Shown here: positions 44,321-54,769 of the stretch, piece after piece
Layout of the letters: the number at the start of each line of letters is the position of its first letter
Position numbering within the stretch: position 1 is the first letter of the stretch
Source: Acidobacteriota bacterium
GTDB taxonomy: Bacteria; Acidobacteriota; Terriglobia; UBA7540
Direction: 5' to 3'
Length of the DNA: 64,000 nt
Assembly: GCA_004298155.1 (NCBI GenBank)
Contig: SCRD01000016.1
Span: 241,162-305,161, forward strand
Position numbers and translations under genes: made by a program
Notes under the pieces: generated by a model
What the model saw: the letters and a program-made list of their open reading frames with translations, nothing else
The model's database searches: none
Told to the model about the DNA's origin: nothing

Positions 44321-47300
44321 TCAGAAAAACAGCTTGAGCCCGAACTGGATTACCCTTCCGTCGTTCGCGCTGGTAATCTGCCCAAAGGTCCCATCAGTCA
44401 CCGTTTGATCCGGATTTCCGAAGTTGACCTGGTTAAATACATTGAAGAAATCCGACCTGAACTGAACTTTGTATCTCTCGGTAATAGGGATGTCCTTGAT
44501 GATCGTAAAGTCCGTGTTCGAAAAGGCCGGCCCGCTCAATATCCCACGGCCGGAATTTCCGTATTGCCCTAACATCGAATAAACAATGTTAAAAGGGGTG
44601 CAGTTCTGCTGTTCGATCGCAAGCGGGTTTCCTGGCTGAGGAGTGAAATTGCAGGTGGAGTTCACAAAAGCGGCTGTGTTAAAGAACTGATTAATCATGT
44701 TGGCACGGCTGGAATGGCTCAAGCCAATCGTCTGACCATTCAGTTGAGCATGCTGGGTACCAAAAGTTCCATCCACAGCAACGTCTTCTCCGCTTGCAAA
44801 TGTCAGCGGCGTGCCGCTTTGGAGAGATGTGATTCCAGTGATCGTCCAATCCCCAAACAACCTATTCTTCCATGGCTCAGCAAAGTGGGCTTCTGGCGAC
44901 CAGACCCATGACGCCACAAAAGCATGGAGACGGTCCCAGTCGGACCGGCCGCGCTCTGTGCGCAAATTGAAGGGGTTCGATACAGTTGCCCCCAGGTTGT
45001 CGGTCGAACTGGAATCTATCGATTTCGATAACGTATAGGAGCCTACGACTTCGAGACCATGGCTCATGCGCTTCGTTACCTGAGTCTGCCAGCCATGATA
45101 CCAGCTGCGGAAGTCGTTCCCGAGCAGGAATCCCTGCGGGCTGAGGATTCCAGGTTCATAAAGAACACGGTCATTAATATTGGCAGGTGTCGAGAGTGTA
45201 TTCTCAAGTTGCGTAGTGGGGTCATAGGTCGTACCGGGAATGAATCTGGCAGGGTTGTATGTTCGCAGTGCTTCGATTTTGGTCCCGATCTTGCCGATAT
45301 ATCCAGTCTCAACCATGATGCTTGGCGTCAACTGGTGCTGGATCATGAGGTTCCACTCCTGATCATATGGGGTAAAGAGCGTGGTCTCATTGAAGACTCC
45401 GCCAGCCGGCAACGGAAAGAGTGGACAATCAAACCCGGGGGAAGCGGATATTGGAAGGCACCCGAACTTACCGGTAGGAGCTGCCGGAGGAGGTGTTTGT
45501 CCAACAGACCCAAATGGGTTGTCGATCAGGCCGTTGAAGCCGTTGAAAAACCCGGCAAACGGCGGATTTTCCTGGGCTAAGGAGTCTGCGTTAATCGACT
45601 CATAGAATACGCCGTAGGAGCCTCGTACGCTTGTCTTCCCATTACCAGAGACGTCCCAGGCAAAACCGAATCGCGGCGCCAGATTGTTCATATCCCATGC
45701 GTGTTTAGTGACCGACCGAGTGAGGCCCGGGTCGTTCGGAAACAAAATGCCCGGCGGCGCATCCGGCACAACCGTCGATTGCGCTCCAGGCACAACCGTG
45801 TCGATTCTGTCATGGCGATCAATCCACCATTTATAAGGCTCCCAGCGAAGCCCCAGCGTGAGAGTCAACCGGCGATTCACCTTCCACTGGTCCTGTAAAA
45901 AGAAACTCGGCAGCGTCGTTATATTATCGTTATCACGGACCCCGAAATCTCCGCTCATTGTGTTATAGGCGCCCATCAGGAAATCTGCCACTGGGTCGCC
46001 CGTCCGGATCCCGCTGAAATCAAAACCCGGGGAACCAATGAACCTTTGAACAAAGTGCGGGTGCAGCACATCGCCGCCAAACTTGAAGGTGTGGTTGCCG
46101 CTGATCTTCGTCAAAACGTCCCGGACTTGCCAGTTATTGTTGATGAACCTGGTGAGGAAGCCTGAACCCAGGGTGAAAAGCCCGCCAACGCTCACATTAA
46201 CCGCTCCCTCGGGGACGTACTGCGGGAAATTCTGCATGCCCAAGTCCGTCGGCGTAATCGTGTTCGTGTTGTGCTCAAAAGAGGTTGTGCGCAGGAACGA
46301 CCCTACAAATTGGTTTAAGAAAGTAGGGCTGAAGGTATAGGTATCATTGATAGACCACTCAGCAGTTTGCTGCACCAGGCTGTCGCCATCATAACCCGGA
46401 ATATTTCCTCCATTGAATGGTGTCGTTCTCGTATTGTGGTCCAGGAAAAACGTGCCAAATAGGGAATGCTTGCTGCTCTGATTCCAATCAATTCGAGCCA
46501 TTCCCATATCACCATTGCTTGGGCTTGATCCCAGTGCAACTACCTGTCCGGTGGCGGAAGTTGGGACAAATTTGAGCAAATTCTGGGCGACCGGACTGAT
46601 GCAGCCGGGGCTGATCATGTTATTGGCCACGCACGGGTTGCCAGAGGAATCCGTGTACCCCAGGCCGGTTAATGGATTGGTAGGGTTACTGATATTTGTA
46701 CCACTTCCTGTAAAGTCGCCGCCCCGCTCGGCAGTAGAGGGGACGAATGCGACAACAGGGACCGACTCAGGGCGAACGCGGAGTCCTTGGTAAGAACCGA
46801 AGAAAAAGAGGTTGTGGCTCTTCCAGAGGGGGCCGCCACCTGCCGCCCCAAATTGATTTTCCTTGAGTGCGGGAACCTTGTCGCTAAAAAAGTTACGGGA
46901 ATTCAAGGCATCGTTACGGAGGAACTCCCATGCGTCGCCGTGATACTGGTCCGTGCCCGCTTTCGTTACCACCGTGACCTGGGATCCGGGGTTGTGGCCG
47001 TATTCTGCGTCAAAATTTGAGGTTTGGATGCGAATCTCCTGTACGGCGTCAGGGGGCGGTGGATTCATGCCGGTGTTGCGTGAGGGGTTGTTAAAGTAGG
47101 CGCCGTTCAGCATGAAGAGGTTCATGTTGTCGCGCCCGCCGCTGACGTTCATTGTTGGTCCGCTTCTTGCATCCGTAAGTTGCTGCGGCGCATTGACATT
47201 CAACACGCCAGGAACTGTCACCGCAAGGCCAATCACATTGCGGCCGTTCAGGGGCAGATCCACAATCCGGCGGTCATCGATAAGATTAGAAGTTGTGGCA

Positions 47301-47710
47301 GAGCTTGTGTTTACCAATGGAGGCGCCGCAGAAACCTCGACTGCTTGAGTCACTCGTCCCAGTGCCAGCTCCATATCCAGGCGAACCGGCTGGCTGACGG
47401 TTACGGTGACGTTGGTGTGGGCCAGCTTTTGAAACCCAGCCTTTTCCACGGTGACTGTATAAAGCCCTGGCTTTACGGCTGTAAACTGGTAAAAACCTTC
47501 CGGGTTCGATGTCGTGCTCGTCGAGGCGTTTTGGCTGACTAGCGTTGCAGTTATGTTGGCTTCAGGAACCGCTGCACCGGTCTGGTCCTTTACATATCCG
47601 CTGATCGAACCTGTAACCTGGGCCTGTAATCTCGTGGGCAGGCTGATCAGCAGGCAAATCATAATCAATCCCGCCCGGGCGAACAAACGGGCCGAAACTT
47701 TGCTTGGCAT
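44321..47710 (-). CDS. Oar-like TonB-dependent receptor with N-terminal CarboxypepD_reg domain
   Basis: About 1,129 aa. The ATG at 47710 has GGAGGA five bases upstream, which decides it over two earlier ATGs. The signal peptide is ARAGLIMICLLISLPTRLQAQ. The N-terminal Ig-like carboxypeptidase-regulatory domain reads GSISGYVKDQTGAAVPEANI...GFYQFTAVKPGLYTV. A plug follows (VVDLPLNGRNV-type stretch: RRIVDLPLNGRNVIGLAVTV; FDAEYGHNPGSQVTVVTKAG), then a long barrel ending in the aromatic terminus RVIQFGLKLFF. This is the Acidobacteriota-expanded Oar/TonB class. It probably imports glycan pieces or other large ligands. No SusD-like partner is adjacent; it is next to the GH20-like gene on the same strand. 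Confidence 0.93.
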   Translation of the reverse strand: MPSKVSARLFARAGLIMICLLISLPTRLQAQVTGSISGYVKDQTGAAVPEANITATLVSQNASTSTTSNPEGFYQFTAVKPGLYTVTVEKAGFQKLAHTNVTVTVSQPVRLDMELALGRVTQAVEVSAAPPLVNTSSATTSNLIDDRRIVDLPLNGRNVIGLAVTVPGVLNVNAPQQLTDARSGPTMNVSGGRDNMNLFMLNGAYFNNPSRNTGMNPPPPDAVQEIRIQTSNFDAEYGHNPGSQVTVVTKAGTDQYHGDAWEFLRNDALNSRNFFSDKVPALKENQFGAAGGGPLWKSHNLFFFGSYQGLRVRPESVPVVAFVPSTAERGGDFTGSGTNISNPTNPLTGLGYTDSSGNPCVANNMISPGCISPVAQNLLKFVPTSATGQVVALGSSPSNGDMGMARIDWNQSSKHSLFGTFFLDHNTRTTPFNGGNIPGYDGDSLVQQTAEWSINDTYTFSPTFLNQFVGSFLRTTSFEHNTNTITPTDLGMQNFPQYVPEGAVNVSVGGLFTLGSGFLTRFINNNWQVRDVLTKISGNHTFKFGGDVLHPHFVQRFIGSPGFDFSGIRTGDPVADFLMGAYNTMSGDFGVRDNDNITTLPSFFLQDQWKVNRRLTLTLGLRWEPYKWWIDRHDRIDTVVPGAQSTVVPDAPPGILFPNDPGLTRSVTKHAWDMNNLAPRFGFAWDVSGNGKTSVRGSYGVFYESINADSLAQENPPFAGFFNGFNGLIDNPFGSVGQTPPPAAPTGKFGCLPISASPGFDCPLFPLPAGGVFNETTLFTPYDQEWNLMIQHQLTPSIMVETGYIGKIGTKIEALRTYNPARFIPGTTYDPTTQLENTLSTPANINDRVLYEPGILSPQGFLLGNDFRSWYHGWQTQVTKRMSHGLEVVGSYTLSKSIDSSSTDNLGATVSNPFNLRTERGRSDWDRLHAFVASWVWSPEAHFAEPWKNRLFGDWTITGITSLQSGTPLTFASGEDVAVDGTFGTQHAQLNGQTIGLSHSSRANMINQFFNTAAFVNSTCNFTPQPGNPLAIEQQNCTPFNIVYSMLGQYGNSGRGILSGPAFSNTDFTIIKDIPITERYKVQFRSDFFNVFNQVNFGNPDQTVTDGTFGQITSANDGRVIQFGLKLFF

Positions 47711-48616
47711 TGTGTCCTCCATCTCGCACATGACCCGACGAGTTTGGGCAATATCAAAGGGATGTTTCAGATGTCATAACTGACAGGGATCTTCAATTCC
47801 AATCACTTCGCTGATCTGTAGCTTCGATATCTTGCGTGCCATAAAGGCCCCAAAATCTCAGAGATCGCAAAGTACTGGGCAATAAGCCTGGAACGAAACT
47901 TGAGGAATATTGAATCGCCCACCGATTTGGCTTTTGAACTGTTGCCTCGTGCCGCTAGTCATGAACGAGCTTTATTGACCTTGCTACTTCAAACCCTGCG
48001 CCTCCGATAGTCTGTAGCCTGCATTCTCGAATCAAGGCCCCCTGGTTTCTGCAGCAAGCCATTCGTAACAATAAGCTCCCCCCGACAATTTCCTGATGAC
48101 AATTGCCCCAAACCCAAGGCTGTTTGCAACAAGAACAGAGCAGCTTCAGAACGACACTAAGGAACAAGTTCGATGGATCTAGTCTCATTTATTCGAAGTA
48201 GCTTGTCAATATATTTCTGTTAAACGTCGGCAGCATAACCACAGTTTCAAAGAAAATATTCATACAGTCAGTCATCACAGAAATTCTTATTCTAATGGAT
48301 TGTGTTTATGTAAATTGTCTGCTTACAATGCGCTAATATATTTGTCAGGCTTATTCAATTCTCTTGATCGTGCCCCGCTGGCTAAGCAGAGGTGCCTTGT
48401 GTGCGAAGCTCACCAATCTCGTGTTCTACACACTCACATATACCACCTCGGAACTGCAAGGCCATATGCCTGGCTGGAGTGGGACCCACTAGCGGCAGCT
48501 TGACGTGACGCTTCCACGGGCTTCCCCTAAGGGATGGCATAACTGCACGCAAGAGTTTAATTCTCTCCTACTCAAAACATACATTCTGAACTACGCGAGC
48601 TTGCGCCAACAGTGCT
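47711..48616. other. Divergent intergenic region, about 900 bp
   Basis: No convincing gene. The centre (about 48180-48370) is markedly AT-richer than its surroundings and includes a sigma-70-like promoter candidate on the plus strand. Minus-strand signals for the TonB receptor were not resolved. Confidence 0.55.
48315..48342 (+). promoter_or_regulatory. Sigma-70-like promoter candidate
   Basis: TTGTCT (48315-48320), a 16-bp spacer, then TATATT (48337-48342), within an AT-rich patch. It lies about 275 bp upstream of the TPR gene. Confidence 0.3.
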
Positions 48617-50248
48617 GTGCCGCTGTTCTTTCTGAGGCACATCCGTCATGGTATTCTGCGTTTAATGGCAATTGCGGGAATGTTGTTTGTAAGTATCCTC
48701 CTGGCACCCAACTCTTACCTCCAGGTCTTGCGTGATACTCCGTCTATCCAGGGGTTGTGCAGCCATGCTCAGCGACTGCTCAACCAAAGGAAGTATGTGG
48801 AAGCGCGTGAGATAGCGAGTAAAGCGCTCAAGATAGATGCCCAGTCCGCGGAGGCGTTAAGCCTTCTTGGGGAGTCGGAGTTCGCGTTGGGGGATTTCAA
48901 CGCGGCGGAGCAACACTTAACAGAGGCTCTCAAAATAGATCCAGCTCTGGCCGAAGCCCATCGAGCCCTTGGTGCTACTTTTATTAAACAACGAAAGTTC
49001 GAGTCGGCCGACGCTCAATTTGAGGCTGTGTTAAAGGCTGCTCCAGATGACCTGTCCTGCCTTTACGGATTGGGATTTTCCCTGCTTGCACGGAACAAGC
49101 CCTCCAATGCGTTGGAACCACTCGTTAGAGCGTACCACTTGAACCCCTCCGACGCGGGGGTCCTCAATGGCCTGTTGGAAGTTTATCTAAAACTTGGGCA
49201 GCGAAGCCAGGCGGCTTCGGTATTGGCTGAACTAAACCGTCAGGTCGAAAATGATTACCCGCAACAGATGCAACTGGCTGAGGTGCTTGTGCGCGAAGGC
49301 GCCTATGATCTTGCGGTCAATCAATTCCAACGATTGCTCAAGGCAAGACCCGGCTCTTACGAACTGAACTATGATTTGGCCCTCGCTTATCATAGAGCTG
49401 GCAAAGATGACAGGGCCGCCGAGCAAATCCACACCATGCTTGCCCAACGGGATGAAGCAGAACTGGAAAATTTGCTAGGTGAGGTTGAGGAGAAACGCAG
49501 CAATTATACTCAAGCACTTGCAGCGTATAAAAAAGCCACGGAGCTTCAGCCGAAAAGCGAAGAGTACCGGCTAGATTACGCAACGGAATTAGTCTTGCAT
49601 TGGGACCCGACCGTTGCACTTCGTGCCTTCATAGCTGGTGTAAAAACCTTCCCAAGTTCCGCAACGTTATGGATGGGTCTTGGCGGGTGTTACTATCTTC
49701 TCGGGAAATACAGTGAAGCATCTGAGACCCTTCTCCACGCTTCTCAAATGGCTCCCGACAACCCCAATGTTTATGCCTTGCTGGGGCTTGCCTATGACGC
49801 TGCCGGGCCCTTTCAGAAAGCTATCGCACAACGGTTCGACGATTATGTCAAAGCACATGCCGGCGACGCACTATCCCATTACTTCTACGGGAAGATTCTC
49901 CTTGACCGAACCAGAGGCGAGTTGCAGCACAACTTTGACGACGCACAACAGCAGTTGGAGAAGGCTATAGCTCTGAATCCCTCTCTTCCACAAGCACGCC
50001 TGGAAATGGGTAAACTGCTCCTGATGCGAAGAGATATGCCTGCGGCGAAGGCCGAGTTCGAAGCCGCTGTTAGATTGGACCCAGAGTCCGCGGACGCATA
50101 CTATCAACTGATGGGTATCTATCAGAAGTTAGGCGAACAACAAGAAGCAGGCCAGGCGCTGCAGAAATTCCGTGAGCTCAAGGGCAAATCACAAAATGAC
50201 GCGAACCGAGGGCGAGTTAGAGCAGTCCTTGGGGGTGCCAGACAATGA
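48617..50248 (+). CDS. Exported TPR-repeat protein
   Basis: Up to 543 aa from the GTG at 48617; an ATG at 48665 is an alternative, and neither has a clear ribosome-binding site. Residues 16-33 are hydrophobic (LMAIAGMLFVSILLAP), a signal peptide or anchor. The rest is about 12 consecutive tetratricopeptide repeats, for example ALKIDAQSAEALSLLGESEF, ALKIDPALAEAHRALGATF and YLLGKYSEASETLLHASQMA. TPRs are protein-interaction scaffolds; no enzymatic domain is visible. It converges on a second TPR gene, with only 9 bp between the stops. Confidence 0.82.
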   Translation: MPLFFLRHIRHGILRLMAIAGMLFVSILLAPNSYLQVLRDTPSIQGLCSHAQRLLNQRKYVEAREIASKALKIDAQSAEALSLLGESEFALGDFNAAEQHLTEALKIDPALAEAHRALGATFIKQRKFESADAQFEAVLKAAPDDLSCLYGLGFSLLARNKPSNALEPLVRAYHLNPSDAGVLNGLLEVYLKLGQRSQAASVLAELNRQVENDYPQQMQLAEVLVREGAYDLAVNQFQRLLKARPGSYELNYDLALAYHRAGKDDRAAEQIHTMLAQRDEAELENLLGEVEEKRSNYTQALAAYKKATELQPKSEEYRLDYATELVLHWDPTVALRAFIAGVKTFPSSATLWMGLGGCYYLLGKYSEASETLLHASQMAPDNPNVYALLGLAYDAAGPFQKAIAQRFDDYVKAHAGDALSHYFYGKILLDRTRGELQHNFDDAQQQLEKAIALNPSLPQARLEMGKLLLMRRDMPAAKAEFEAAVRLDPESADAYYQLMGIYQKLGEQQEAGQALQKFRELKGKSQNDANRGRVRAVLGGARQ

Positions 50249-50257
50249 GTTGTCCCC

Positions 50258-51874
50258 TCATTTCCCCACGGTACGGTCTGGCGTGGAAGCCTTGAGCTGA
50301 GGATCCAGCTTCAGGGCATGTTGGAAAGCAATGTGTGCTGCCTGAAAATCACCCGATTTCTCGAGAGCGAGTCCAAGATTGTAATAAGCCCGCGCGTCAT
50401 CGGGTTTTGAATCGATGGCCGCACGGAACTGCCCGATCGCATTTCGGATTTCTCCGTGCTCGAGCAGGATCGCGCCCAGATTGGTATGGGCTTCCGCAAA
50501 ATCTGGTTTAATGGACAGTGCCGTCTGGAATGCTTTCTGTGCTTCGTCAACATCGCCTCTTGCCAACGCAACTAATCCTAAGTTGTACTGAGTGTTAGCT
50601 TGGGCGAATGCTGCATCGGCCTGGTGCAGTTGCTCCACTTTGCTGAATGCCTCCTCGGCTTCACTGGTTTTTCCCATCCGTCGCAGCGTCTGGCCGAGGC
50701 CATAAAAAGCTTGGGAATAGTTGGGCTTTAGAGCTATGGCCAGACGCATCTCATTGAGAGCGCTCGCCAGGTCGTTGCTCCGATTCAGTGTGACGCCAAG
50801 CTGATAATGCACTTCTGGATTATCAGGTGACATTCGACTTGCAGTTTCCAGCGCCGATACAGCCTCACTGAGGTCGCCCTTTTCACGCAAAGCGACACCA
50901 AGGTCTAAATCCGCTGAGGAAAATTGAGGATCGAGCCTCAGTGCTTGGCGATACTCAGAGATTGCCCCATCGAGGTCACCCTTCTGTTGGAGACCTCCAC
51001 CCAGTAGGAAGTGTGCCATTGGATCATGCGGCATCAGTCGGACGGCCTGCTGGTGAGCCCTGATCGCCGCGTCAAGATCACCATTCTCTCCCAACAGGAC
51101 CCCCAGGCTAAGGTATGCTTCAGCACTCCCAAGTTCGGCGGCTTTCTGAAATTCTGATCGTGCACCTTCCTTGTCTTTTTTCGCTAATAGCACGAGACCC
51201 AGGTTTTCATGTGCCTTGGAAAATTCTGGGCGTAACCTGATCGCCGCCTGGAATTGTACAATGGCTTCGTCGAGGCTTCCTTGCTTCGCCAGTATTTGGC
51301 CAAAGTTATTCCGCGCTTCCGCATAACGCGGGCTTGCAGCGACAAGAGACCGAAATTCTGCAAATGCTGCTTCTTTGTCACCATCCCGTTCGAGAAGAAG
51401 GGCAATATTATTCATTGCCTCAGGGTAATCTGGCTTAAATTTGACAGCCTTCTGGAATTCAGCAAGCGCCGCCTTGTCATTCTCTTGCTGAAAGAGAACA
51501 CGCCCAAGGTTGTAATGTGCTTCGGCAGATTTCGGTCGGGCGCTTACGACGTTCCGAAACTCCTCCGCAGCTCCATCCAGATCGCCTTTCTGTGCCAAAG
51601 TAATGGCCAAATTCTGGCGCGCGTCGACCATCGTTGGGGCAATTCTAAGCGCCATGCGAAATTCGCGTTCGGCCTGCAACAGATTTCCACTTTGATAGGC
51701 CTTATTTCCAAGGTTAAAGTGCTGCACTGCCCCAGAGCTTAACCCGAGACCGAAACGCAGAGGATACACAAGTGCAAACATCAAGGCGGAGAATACGAGG
51801 AGATAGGATTTACACCATCCGCCTACGCGCCCAATGGGTACAAGCCTGGCCCCTGAATCTAATTGATCTGCCAT
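50258..51874 (-). CDS. Membrane-anchored TPR-repeat protein
   Basis: A 538-aa protein. After a short cytoplasmic N-terminus it has one membrane segment (SYLLVFSALMFALVYPLRFG, about residues 23-43), then roughly 13 TPR units with the consensus AxYNLGxxLxxxGDxxxAxxxFxxAxxxxP, for example AHYNLGRVLFQQENDKAALA and AHTNLGAILLEHGEIRNAIG. The repeats are more regular than in the convergent gene, and the two are not simple copies of each other. No strong ribosome-binding site is seen before the ATG at 51874. The role is unknown beyond scaffolding. Confidence 0.83.
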   Translation of the reverse strand: MADQLDSGARLVPIGRVGGWCKSYLLVFSALMFALVYPLRFGLGLSSGAVQHFNLGNKAYQSGNLLQAEREFRMALRIAPTMVDARQNLAITLAQKGDLDGAAEEFRNVVSARPKSAEAHYNLGRVLFQQENDKAALAEFQKAVKFKPDYPEAMNNIALLLERDGDKEAAFAEFRSLVAASPRYAEARNNFGQILAKQGSLDEAIVQFQAAIRLRPEFSKAHENLGLVLLAKKDKEGARSEFQKAAELGSAEAYLSLGVLLGENGDLDAAIRAHQQAVRLMPHDPMAHFLLGGGLQQKGDLDGAISEYRQALRLDPQFSSADLDLGVALREKGDLSEAVSALETASRMSPDNPEVHYQLGVTLNRSNDLASALNEMRLAIALKPNYSQAFYGLGQTLRRMGKTSEAEEAFSKVEQLHQADAAFAQANTQYNLGLVALARGDVDEAQKAFQTALSIKPDFAEAHTNLGAILLEHGEIRNAIGQFRAAIDSKPDDARAYYNLGLALEKSGDFQAAHIAFQHALKLDPQLKASTPDRTVGK

Positions 51875-52319
51875 TTTCTTATTAGGCTTAACTTACCGCG
51901 ATTGACAACTACGTTCAATAAATATTGACGCATCCTCAAGCTCACACTCCAGCCTGACATCGCGATTTTCCCAATCCCACAGCTTCGTCAGCAAGTTGAA
52001 GGTGCCGGTAACCCCTCCTGCAAATCTTGCCGGCGGGCGTTACTACGAAGGATCTACAAAACGTCTGCCAGCACTTTGAAGTCAGGGGCCGGAGGCCGGC
52101 CACCATGCGGCCGCTTCGGGAGCAAGGCCGGCGCAGCGGGGGATTTAAACAGGAGAAACCAGGAACTGCAAACTGCCGCTCTGCCGGGAATGCGGGCCGG
52201 TCCCGCCTCGGGAAGCATTCGTAGCGCTTGTTGCTGCATGCGCGCGAAAGTGATGGAACTTGGATGGCAGGTGGCGTTGCAAGTTTCACAGGCTAATGAT
52301 ATAGATATAACAACTGGAT
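51875..52319. other. Divergent intergenic region, about 445 bp
   Basis: No gene supported. The middle part is GC-rich and palindromic in places (GGGGCCGGAGGCCGGCC near 52087), and the last 30 bases before the ChrB-like gene are AT-rich (ATGATATAGATATAAC), which may include its promoter. Confidence 0.45.
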
Positions 52320-53276
52320 ATGGATGATACTGGGCCGAAGAAAGGGGACAAGAACGCGTCGTGGCTATTGTACATGTTCCAACTGCCTGCACGAATGGCC
52401 AGCAAGCGCGTGAGTGTTTGGCGGAAGCTACAGAAGTACGGGGCCCTAAGCTGGAAGAGCTGTGCTTACATTTTGCCTCTCGATGCGACCAACCTTGAGA
52501 GGTTCCAGTGGCTTGCGGCCGAGGTCCAGAAGTATCAAGGCGAGGCTTCCGTAGTGGAAGTTCCGCTGATCCACGGGTACACACACAAGCAGGTAATGGT
52601 ATTGTTCAACAACGCACGGGCAACCCAGTACCAGAGCTTAATCCGGGATTCCCGGCTTGCATTACGCGCGGCGGCGAGCCGAAGCAATGCACAACAACTC
52701 TTGGATTTCAGCAGGCTGAACCGCCGCTTGAACGACTTAAACGCCATCGATTTTTTCAGTTGTGGCAAAAGGAGAGATGCTGAACGGTTAATCAAGGAAC
52801 TCGAAACCCGTGCCAGCAGCAAAAGCCTTAACAGGGCAGGAGGCAAAGATAAGATCAAGGAATACAGTGCCCGTGTGTGGCAGACTCGGCCTCGGCCTGA
52901 AGTAGATCGGGTCGGCTCCGCTTGGCTTATCCGCAACTTTATTGATTCCCGCGCCAAATTCGTTTTTTCGCGCGACCCCGAAGCTTACCCAGGGGCTGTC
53001 CGATTCGACATGTTCGCGGGCGACTTCACCCACGTAGGCGACGACTGCACGTTCGAAGTGCTCATTAAATATTTCAAACTGCATGACCGGAACCTCGATC
53101 AAATTGGTCAACTAATTCATGACGCTGATCTGAGGGATGCAAAGTTCGGGAGGCCTGAAGGCATCGCAATCGAAATAATCACAAAAGGCTGGGGACAAAT
53201 GGATTTGAGTGATGAAGAAATCCTGCGCAGGGGTTTTGAACTCTTTGATGCTCTCTACTTGATGGCGGGAGCATGA
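52320..53276 (+). CDS. ChrB-like chromate-resistance regulator
   Basis: A 318-aa protein with both ChrB halves. Residues about 14-160 are the ChrB N-terminal domain (WLLYMFQLPARMASKRVSVWRKLQKYGA, shown in part as a landmark). Residues about 185-315 are the ChrB C-terminal domain with WQTRPRPEVDRVGSAWLIRN, FDMFAGDFTHVGDDCTFEVL and IHDADLRDAKFG. ChrB senses chromate and regulates chrA in known systems. No ChrA transporter is present; instead a complete RND efflux operon begins 69 bp downstream on the same strand, so this protein may regulate that pump. The ATG at 52320 has a weak ribosome-binding site. Confidence 0.88.
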   Translation: MDDTGPKKGDKNASWLLYMFQLPARMASKRVSVWRKLQKYGALSWKSCAYILPLDATNLERFQWLAAEVQKYQGEASVVEVPLIHGYTHKQVMVLFNNARATQYQSLIRDSRLALRAAASRSNAQQLLDFSRLNRRLNDLNAIDFFSCGKRRDAERLIKELETRASSKSLNRAGGKDKIKEYSARVWQTRPRPEVDRVGSAWLIRNFIDSRAKFVFSRDPEAYPGAVRFDMFAGDFTHVGDDCTFEVLIKYFKLHDRNLDQIGQLIHDADLRDAKFGRPEGIAIEIITKGWGQMDLSDEEILRRGFELFDALYLMAGA

Positions 53277-53345
53277 CCCCGGCGGATTGTCCGAACTCTC
53301 GAAAGGTCCAATGAACTCTTGAGATGTCCAGGAGGTATAAGACAC

Positions 53346-54767
53346 GTGCTGGGGCTAAAGCGATCTGCTGGTCTAATACTTGCTACCGTATTCCTGCCTT
53401 TACAACTCATCGCACAGGTCACGAGTGCCGGGCAGCCACAAACTCAACCTCCAAGAACTTTCACACTTCAAGAGGCGGTCAATTATGCTCTCGCGCATTA
53501 TCCTGCAATTCAGGGCGGTCGCAACCAGGTGGAGGCTGCGCGCGGCGTCGTCGATTTCGCCCGCACGGACTATCTGCCACAGCTTAACTCGCTGTGGCAA
53601 GCCAATCGCGCAACGTCGAACAACGTGATGGGCATTATGTTCCCACAATCTGTGGTTCCAAGCGTTCGCGGGCCCGTCCTGCCATCGTCATCGGCTACCG
53701 CCTGGGGCAGCATTGGCGGGTTGCTTTTTTCCTGGCAGCCGTATGCCTTTGGCTATCGTCATGCGAAGGTGAATCTTGCCCGGGCTGGAGTTGACCTGGC
53801 TTCGGCGAATCTTGCGGTAACTCGCTTGGCCGTGGCCGCGAACGCCATGAATGCATTCTTCAACCTTGTCGCTGCCGAACAGGGCGTCAGCGTGGCGGAG
53901 GCGAACCTCCGGCATTGGCAAGCGGTGAATAAATCAGTTCATACCCTGGTAGATCAGGAGCTCCGACCCGGCGCAGATGCTTCGCGGGCCGACGCACAAT
54001 TGGCCCAGGCCAATATCCAGCTTATCCAGGCCCAGCAGCAGATGTCTGTAAACAGAGTGGCCATGGCTGGTGCTTTGGGGCTTGAAACCAGTGCGGTCGA
54101 GGTATCAGCCGGCCCTCTATTAGGTGCGCCCCCAAAGGCAACTCTCCCCGTGACTTCGCTGGCTTCCCATCCAGCCGCTGTGGCACAACAAAGCAGCGTA
54201 AAGCAAGCTCAAGGCCAACTTGAGATCCTGCGCCACTCGTTCTATCCAGACGTGTACGTTCAGTCCTTCGTCTCGGGAATTGGTTCAGGCTTTTCTCCGA
54301 CCGGAGTCCCTCTGGGAGGGGGGCATGGCCTGGGCCTCGGGACAGAAAATTACGGAGCGGCAGTCACCATTACGTTTCCGATTTTCAGCATTTTGGGTAT
54401 ACACGCACAGGAGAAATCCGCCAGGGCTAACGTGCAGGCCCAGACGAACTATTATCGTCAGGCGCTTCTGGGGATCAACGACCAGGTGGAGCAGGCACAG
54501 GCGATGCTCGATGGCGCTCGGCGCGTGGCTGAGAATACGCCTATCCAGCTTAACGCCGCTCGCACGGGTGAAATCCAGTCGCAAACGCGTTACAAGGCCG
54601 GGCTCACTACCATCGTGGAATTAGCCGACGCGGAAAGCCTGCTCGAAGAGGCTGAGATCGAAGATGCGCTCGCCAGACTTGCTGTCTGGCATAACCTTGC
54701 AAATCTTGCGGCTGCCGAAGGAGATTTGGGGCCCTTTTTTCAGATGGACCGCACGGGAGGTCATTAA
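53346..54767 (+). CDS. TolC-family outer-membrane efflux protein
   Basis: About 473 aa. The GTG at 53346 is chosen because AGGAGGT lies nine bases upstream; the TTG at 53319 lacks support. The signal peptide is SAGLILATVFLPLQLIAQ. Two outer-membrane efflux (OEP) repeats follow: FTLQEAVNYALAHYPAIQGG opens the first, with long alpha-hairpins rich in Ala and Gln (LAQANIQLIQAQQQM; LLGINDQVEQAQAMLDGARR). YKAGLTTIVELADAESLLEEAE is the typical C-terminal helix. It forms the trans-envelope channel of the tripartite pump encoded with the next two genes. Confidence 0.92.
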   Translation: MLGLKRSAGLILATVFLPLQLIAQVTSAGQPQTQPPRTFTLQEAVNYALAHYPAIQGGRNQVEAARGVVDFARTDYLPQLNSLWQANRATSNNVMGIMFPQSVVPSVRGPVLPSSSATAWGSIGGLLFSWQPYAFGYRHAKVNLARAGVDLASANLAVTRLAVAANAMNAFFNLVAAEQGVSVAEANLRHWQAVNKSVHTLVDQELRPGADASRADAQLAQANIQLIQAQQQMSVNRVAMAGALGLETSAVEVSAGPLLGAPPKATLPVTSLASHPAAVAQQSSVKQAQGQLEILRHSFYPDVYVQSFVSGIGSGFSPTGVPLGGGHGLGLGTENYGAAVTITFPIFSILGIHAQEKSARANVQAQTNYYRQALLGINDQVEQAQAMLDGARRVAENTPIQLNAARTGEIQSQTRYKAGLTTIVELADAESLLEEAEIEDALARLAVWHNLANLAAAEGDLGPFFQMDRTGGH

Positions 54768-54769
54768 GC

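Noticed and set aside
51942..52584. Minus-strand open frames overlapping the ChrB-like gene start
   Set aside because: Low-complexity Arg/Pro-rich translation typical of the complementary strand of GC-rich coding DNA.
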